15,124 nucleotides of DNA from Candidatus Moranbacteria bacterium GW2011_GWE1_49_15 (GTDB lineage: Bacteria > Patescibacteriota > Minisyncoccia > Moranbacterales > GWC2-37-73), in the NCBI GenBank assembly GCA_001003855.1, contig LCPX01000040.1, forward strand, positions 1 through 15,124, given 5' to 3'. Positions 12,034 to 15,124 of the stretch are shown in pieces. Position numbers and translations under genes: made by a program. A model generated the notes under the pieces. That model ran no database searches, was not told where the DNA came from, and was given only the letters and a program-made list of their open reading frames with translations. Each line of letters opens with the position of its first letter. Position 1 is the first letter of the stretch.

Positions 12034-13290
12034 ATGCCGAAAATCCAAATCACCGCCCGCGGGATCCGCGCCGCCCTGAAAAGCTACACGCCCTTCCAAT
12101 CAATCGTGGAATATGTCTGGAACGGTTTCGACGCCCAAGCTTCGAAAATTGAAATTAATTTTACAGCCAACGAACTCGGGGGTATCGATTCGATCACCAT
12201 AAAAGACGACGGCTACGGGATTCCCCACGGAAAACTCCAAGAAAAATTCGAAACGGTCTTCGAATCAAAAAAGGCCCTACAGAGCAAACTTAAAAAGAAC
12301 CTTTCAGCCCTCCATGGAAAGAATGGCATCGGAAGACTAACATTTTTCACATTCGCCAGAAACGCCTATTGGAAAACGGTCTATGCGGATACTGGAGAAA
12401 ATCGGACCTATGACATATACGCCAACGCGGAAAACATAAACCTCTACACCGGCATAAACGCCATCCCCAAGAGGACGGATCTTCCCACGGGAACGGAAGT
12501 CTTTTTCGGCGGAGTCCATTCGCTGACGAAATATGATTTGGAAAATAGCTTCCAAGATTTCCTACTCCAAGAGTTCTCTTGGTTCCTGGCCCTGAACTCC
12601 AAAAGGGGGTTTTCCATCACGGTAGGGGGAATACCCCTTGATTACAAAAAATTCGTGGCTGACTCCGAGGAATTCGAACTCAACCACGAGAAAACAGACA
12701 TACCCTTTTCCGTCACCTACGTCCGTTGGAAAGAAAAACTTCCCAAGGAACCTTCGCGCTATTACTACTTGGATTCATTGGGCCAGGAAAAATGGAAAGA
12801 ATCCAGCGCGATCAAAAACAAGGGTGACAAATTCTTTCACAGCGTCTTCATACAAAGCCCTTATTTCGATTCTTTCGCTTTCCAGAGCGCCGAAGACGAC
12901 GGACAGAACGCCCTTATGGGAGGTACGCGCTCCGATTCCCAATTCCGTTTCATGAGAAAGAAAGTCGCCAATTATCTCCGCATAAAAAGGAAACCGTTCC
13001 TTGATGAATTCGCGGACAAACTGGTTTTGGAATACGAAAAAGCGGACATCATATCCCGAAAGGAGGATGCAGGACATAAAGACATCTCCCAAATCATCCG
13101 GATGCTTTATAAGATGCAACCCCGTCTTTTCGCTTCGCTTAACACCGAACAGAAGAAGATGCTCGTTGGCCTGCTGGAACTTGCGGCCGGAAGCGACAAA
13201 GGTTCAGATGTCCCGCTGATCATCAATTCCATCATAGAACTCAGCAATGAGGAGAAAAACGAACTTGCAGAAATCTTCCAAGCATCATAA
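12034..13290 (+). CDS. GHKL-superfamily ATPase (Hsp90/MutL/MORC-like)
   Basis: 418 residues. The ATP fold is clear: motif I E26-x-x-x-N30 in IVEYVWNGFDA, motif II DDGYGIP (58-64), motif III GKNGIGRLTFF (95-105). A likely S5-type transducer domain follows up to about residue 260, then a less familiar C-terminal part (FRFMRKKVANYLRIKRKPFL, helical end). It has no histidine kinase phospho-acceptor or receiver domain, so it belongs with Hsp90/MutL/MORC-like proteins, not sensor kinases. Prokaryotic members of this group are known in repair, chaperone and restriction or defence settings; which applies here is not visible. Single-gene unit lying directly after the tRNA-Gln repeat array and before a two-way terminator, thus possibly part of an inserted segment. 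Confidence 0.8.
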   Translation: MPKIQITARGIRAALKSYTPFQSIVEYVWNGFDAQASKIEINFTANELGGIDSITIKDDGYGIPHGKLQEKFETVFESKKALQSKLKKNLSALHGKNGIGRLTFFTFARNAYWKTVYADTGENRTYDIYANAENINLYTGINAIPKRTDLPTGTEVFFGGVHSLTKYDLENSFQDFLLQEFSWFLALNSKRGFSITVGGIPLDYKKFVADSEEFELNHEKTDIPFSVTYVRWKEKLPKEPSRYYYLDSLGQEKWKESSAIKNKGDKFFHSVFIQSPYFDSFAFQSAEDDGQNALMGGTRSDSQFRFMRKKVANYLRIKRKPFLDEFADKLVLEYEKADIISRKEDAGHKDISQIIRMLYKMQPRLFASLNTEQKKMLVGLLELAAGSDKGSDVPLIINSIIELSNEEKNELAEIFQAS

Positions 13291-13310
13291 AACCCGCTTC
13301 CGCGGGTTTT
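13289..13310. terminator. bidirectional intrinsic terminator
   Basis: Perfect 9-bp stem AAAACCCGC/GCGGGTTTT with loop TTCC, overlapping the stop codon of the ATPase gene. With AAAA and TTTT on its flanks it can stop both this gene and the convergent ftsE-ftsX transcript. Confidence 0.85.
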
Positions 13311-13341
13311 AACTTTATGGACCTGATGGATTTGATGAACT

Positions 13342-14253
13342 TTACACTTTCAGATATCTCCTAATGGCTATGAAACTGCTTACCATTCCCAGGAGGATTC
13401 CGGCTCCGAAGACCCCTCCCAATATTATCCAGATATGGCCCCAGAAAACCTTGAGCGCGTTGCCCTGCGGGATGTTTCCGTCAGTCAGCGGAGAAATGAG
13501 ATATGACGCGCCGAAAAGCAAGACGACCACGATCAAACCTGAAACCAATCCGTAGAAAATCCCTTCAAAAATGAAAGGCATGCGGATATACAGGTTCGAC
13601 GCGCCCACCAGCCTCATGACTTCGAATTCCTGCTTGTGCGAATAGATGGTGAGCTTGATGGTGTTGAAAGTGATGAGAATCCCGATAAGCACGAAAATCG
13701 CCCCGAAAATCAGTCCGGCTTTCTTGGTCATCAAGATGACGTTGGAAATCCTCCGGATGTTTTCCTCGTTGTCATAGAAATTGATATTGCTCACGTCCTC
13801 ACTGAAGAACGAACTGTTCACCGCTTCCGTTATCCTCGCGTATTGGTCGGGACTCTTCGCTCCGATAACCAAAAGGGAGTTCAAAGGATTCTCCTCCACC
13901 TCGTCCAAGGCTTTCTTGATGGTTTCATTCTTGGTCGAATATGAGACTAGCTCCTCCAGAGCCTGGTCCTTGCTGATATATTTCACATATTTGATCTCGT
14001 CGTATTCCTCGAGTTTGCTCTTCACTTCCAAAATCCTGCTTTCCTCTACCGCGGATTTGAAATAGACGCTGATATTGACCCTGTTCTGCGCCTCGATCAT
14101 CACCATGTTGGCGATATACAAAAGCAGCAACGCCATGCTGATGGCGAACAAGGAAACGGTCAAAACCGTCACGGTCACGAAAGTCAACGAACCGTTCCTA
14201 TAAAAATTGACTCCTCCCTCCTTGAATGTCCTCAAAAGTTTCAACCATTTCAT
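13342..14253 (-). CDS. ftsX: cell division ABC transporter-like protein FtsX
   Basis: 303 residues, usual length. Cytoplasmic amphipathic N-terminus (LKLLRTFKEGGVNFYRNG), first helix at about 21-48, an extracytoplasmic domain of about 125 residues (INVYFK-like NISVYFKSAVEESRILEVKSKL to NINFYDNEENIRR), then three helices at about 176-198, 223-250 and 270-296. FtsX partners FtsE and transmits ATP hydrolysis across the membrane to activate peptidoglycan hydrolases at division. It lies 65 bases after ftsE; only a weak AAGAG precedes the ATG. Confidence 0.95.
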   Translation of the reverse strand: MKWLKLLRTFKEGGVNFYRNGSLTFVTVTVLTVSLFAISMALLLLYIANMVMIEAQNRVNISVYFKSAVEESRILEVKSKLEEYDEIKYVKYISKDQALEELVSYSTKNETIKKALDEVEENPLNSLLVIGAKSPDQYARITEAVNSSFFSEDVSNINFYDNEENIRRISNVILMTKKAGLIFGAIFVLIGILITFNTIKLTIYSHKQEFEVMRLVGASNLYIRMPFIFEGIFYGLVSGLIVVVLLFGASYLISPLTDGNIPQGNALKVFWGHIWIILGGVFGAGILLGMVSSFIAIRRYLKV

Positions 14254-14318
14254 ATTTGTTTTCTCTTTATTTAATTCGCAATTCGCGGATTAGCATTTAA
14301 TAGTGGATTAGCATCGCA
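14254..14318. repeat. ftsE-ftsX spacer with direct GGATTAGCAT repeats
   Basis: GGATTAGCAT at 14287-14296 and 14305-14314 (18-base period), preceded by ATTCGCAATTCGC. No terminator or promoter is evident, so ftsE and ftsX are probably still co-transcribed. Confidence 0.5.
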
Positions 14319-14999
14319 TCATATTATGTATTTTCCCGTCTTGTCGTCCCTTATCACTTTTCCGTTTTCTATCCCGATCACCCTTTTCCTAAGTTTGTCC
14401 ACGGTTTCCTTGTTGTGCGTCGCAAGCAGGACGGTGGTTCCGAGACTGTTGATCTTGAGCAGGAGCTGCATGATCTCCCAAGTGGAAATCGGATCGAGAT
14501 TCCCCGAAGGCTCGTCGGCCAAAATAACATGCGGGTTGTGCACCAAGGCCCTGGCTATGGAAATCTTCTGTTGCTCCCCTCCGCTGAGCTGGCGGGGATA
14601 TTTTTCCGCCTTGCTTCCCATGCCGACGATGTCCAGGATCTCCGGAACTTTTTCGGCTATCTCCTCGTTCGTATATCCGGCGACTTCCAACGCGTAAGCG
14701 ACGTTCTCGAAAGCGGTCTTTTGCGGGAGCAGTTTGAAGTCTTGGAAAATCATCCCTATGTTCCGCCTGAAATACGGCAGGTGCCTTCTTTTGATGGATT
14801 TGACCGATTTATCATTGAAAATGACCTCCCCTTCCGTCGGAAGTTCCTCCGCCGTTATGAGCTTGAAGATGGTAGATTTCCCGGCTCCGCTTTGACCGAC
14901 GATGGAAACGAATTCACCGTCCTCGATCACAAGGTCTATGTTTTCCAGCGCCGCGAAATTTCCGGGATATATTTTGGAAACGTTTTCGAATTTGATCAT
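14319..14999 (-). CDS. ftsE: cell division ATP-binding protein FtsE
   Basis: 226 residues, usual length. Walker A GQSGAGKST (35-43), Q-loop Gln86 in IFQDFKLLP, signature LSGGEQQ (138-144), Walker B VILADEP with Glu163, D-loop SGNLD, H-loop His195 in LLATHN. MIKFENVSKIYPGN is the typical FtsE start. It is the ATPase of the FtsEX complex at the division site. It follows prfB, whose stop is 26 bases upstream, without a Shine-Dalgarno, and probably shares its transcript. Confidence 0.96.
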   Translation of the reverse strand: MIKFENVSKIYPGNFAALENIDLVIEDGEFVSIVGQSGAGKSTIFKLITAEELPTEGEVIFNDKSVKSIKRRHLPYFRRNIGMIFQDFKLLPQKTAFENVAYALEVAGYTNEEIAEKVPEILDIVGMGSKAEKYPRQLSGGEQQKISIARALVHNPHVILADEPSGNLDPISTWEIMQLLLKINSLGTTVLLATHNKETVDKLRKRVIGIENGKVIRDDKTGKYII

Positions 15000-15025
15000 A
15001 TCGCTTTTATTTTTTATTTTAGAAA

Positions 15026-15124
15026 CTATTTTTTCGCGTTAAATTTCAGATATTCCTCCATGAATCCGTCCAGATTGCCTTCCAATACCTTTTCGGCCTC
15101 GCTCGTCTCATGCTTGGTCCGGTG
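15026..15124 (-). CDS. prfB: peptide chain release factor 2, C-terminal end (partial)
   Basis: The last 32 residues before a TAG stop: HRTKHETSEAEKVL, then EGNLDGFMEEYLKFNAKK. This matches the RF2 end, where xDHRTxxE…VLxGxLDxFxExYL follows the peptidyl-hydrolase domain. RF2 recognises UAA and UGA, consistent with UGA being a stop codon in this genome. The GGQ motif and the possible autoregulatory frameshift site lie outside the window. prfB-ftsE-ftsX is a conserved gene order in many bacteria. Confidence 0.88.
   Translation of the reverse strand, partial: HRTKHETSEAEKVLEGNLDGFMEEYLKFNAKK

Noticed and set aside
1..15124. UGA recoded as glycine (Gracilibacteria/Absconditabacteria code)
   Set aside because: UGA ends FtsE, the 133-residue membrane protein and the 118-residue protein at natural lengths, and an RF2 end is present.

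Overview
The window most likely comes from a member of the Candidate Phyla Radiation (Patescibacteria), perhaps a Parcubacteria-type lineage. This is inferred from gene content and style: a membrane-anchored Clp-type ATPase, large envelope proteins without named relatives, a Gmad2/GerMN lipoprotein-like protein, two YgjP-type metallohydrolases, short intergenic regions with degenerate repeats, many starts without a Shine-Dalgarno sequence, and the prfB-ftsE-ftsX order. Genetic code 11 fits: UGA ends several genes (FtsE, the 133-aa membrane protein, the 118-aa protein) at sensible lengths.

Layout. 1-1011 (minus): N-terminal part of a Clp/AAA+ ATPase with a membrane domain. It diverges from 1116-4670 (plus), an envelope operon of a GT-C-like multi-pass protein, a single-pass repeat protein and a small membrane protein, closed by a two-way terminator. 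The two units start from back-to-back promoters that share one -35 box. 4736-6606 (minus): murI followed after 1 base by a GT4 glycosyltransferase whose frame is broken. 6660-6850 (minus): a complete transcription unit (promoter, perfect Shine-Dalgarno, ORF, terminator) that encodes only an 18-residue peptide ending in HCGSGC. 6860-8165 (minus): two YgjP-like metallohydrolase genes, the first broken and the second intact, separated by a repeat-rich spacer. 8456-8812 (plus): an orphan 118-aa protein with consensus promoter and terminator. 8955-10240 (minus): a frame-broken Gmad2/GerMN protein, then the gene for an HU-type DNA-binding protein. 10467-11288 (minus): two small Cys/His proteins, the second under a consensus promoter with a LexA-type palindrome.

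11480-11976: tRNA-Gln(CUG), then a gene-less stretch of about 450 bases in which the tRNA 3' end recurs twice more and a 21-bp GAAA-capped hairpin recurs once with compensating changes. 12034-13290 (plus): a GHKL (Hsp90/MutL/MORC-like) ATPase. 13342-15124 (minus): ftsX, ftsE and the C-terminus of prfB, read in the order prfB, ftsE, ftsX.

The main candidate for an undescribed element is the 18-residue peptide unit at 6660-6850. Second is the tRNA-Gln 3'-end/hairpin module array. Third is a cluster of three conserved minus-strand genes, each missing a short non-multiple-of-three piece. That last pattern may be pseudogene decay or an assembly problem and needs read-level checking.
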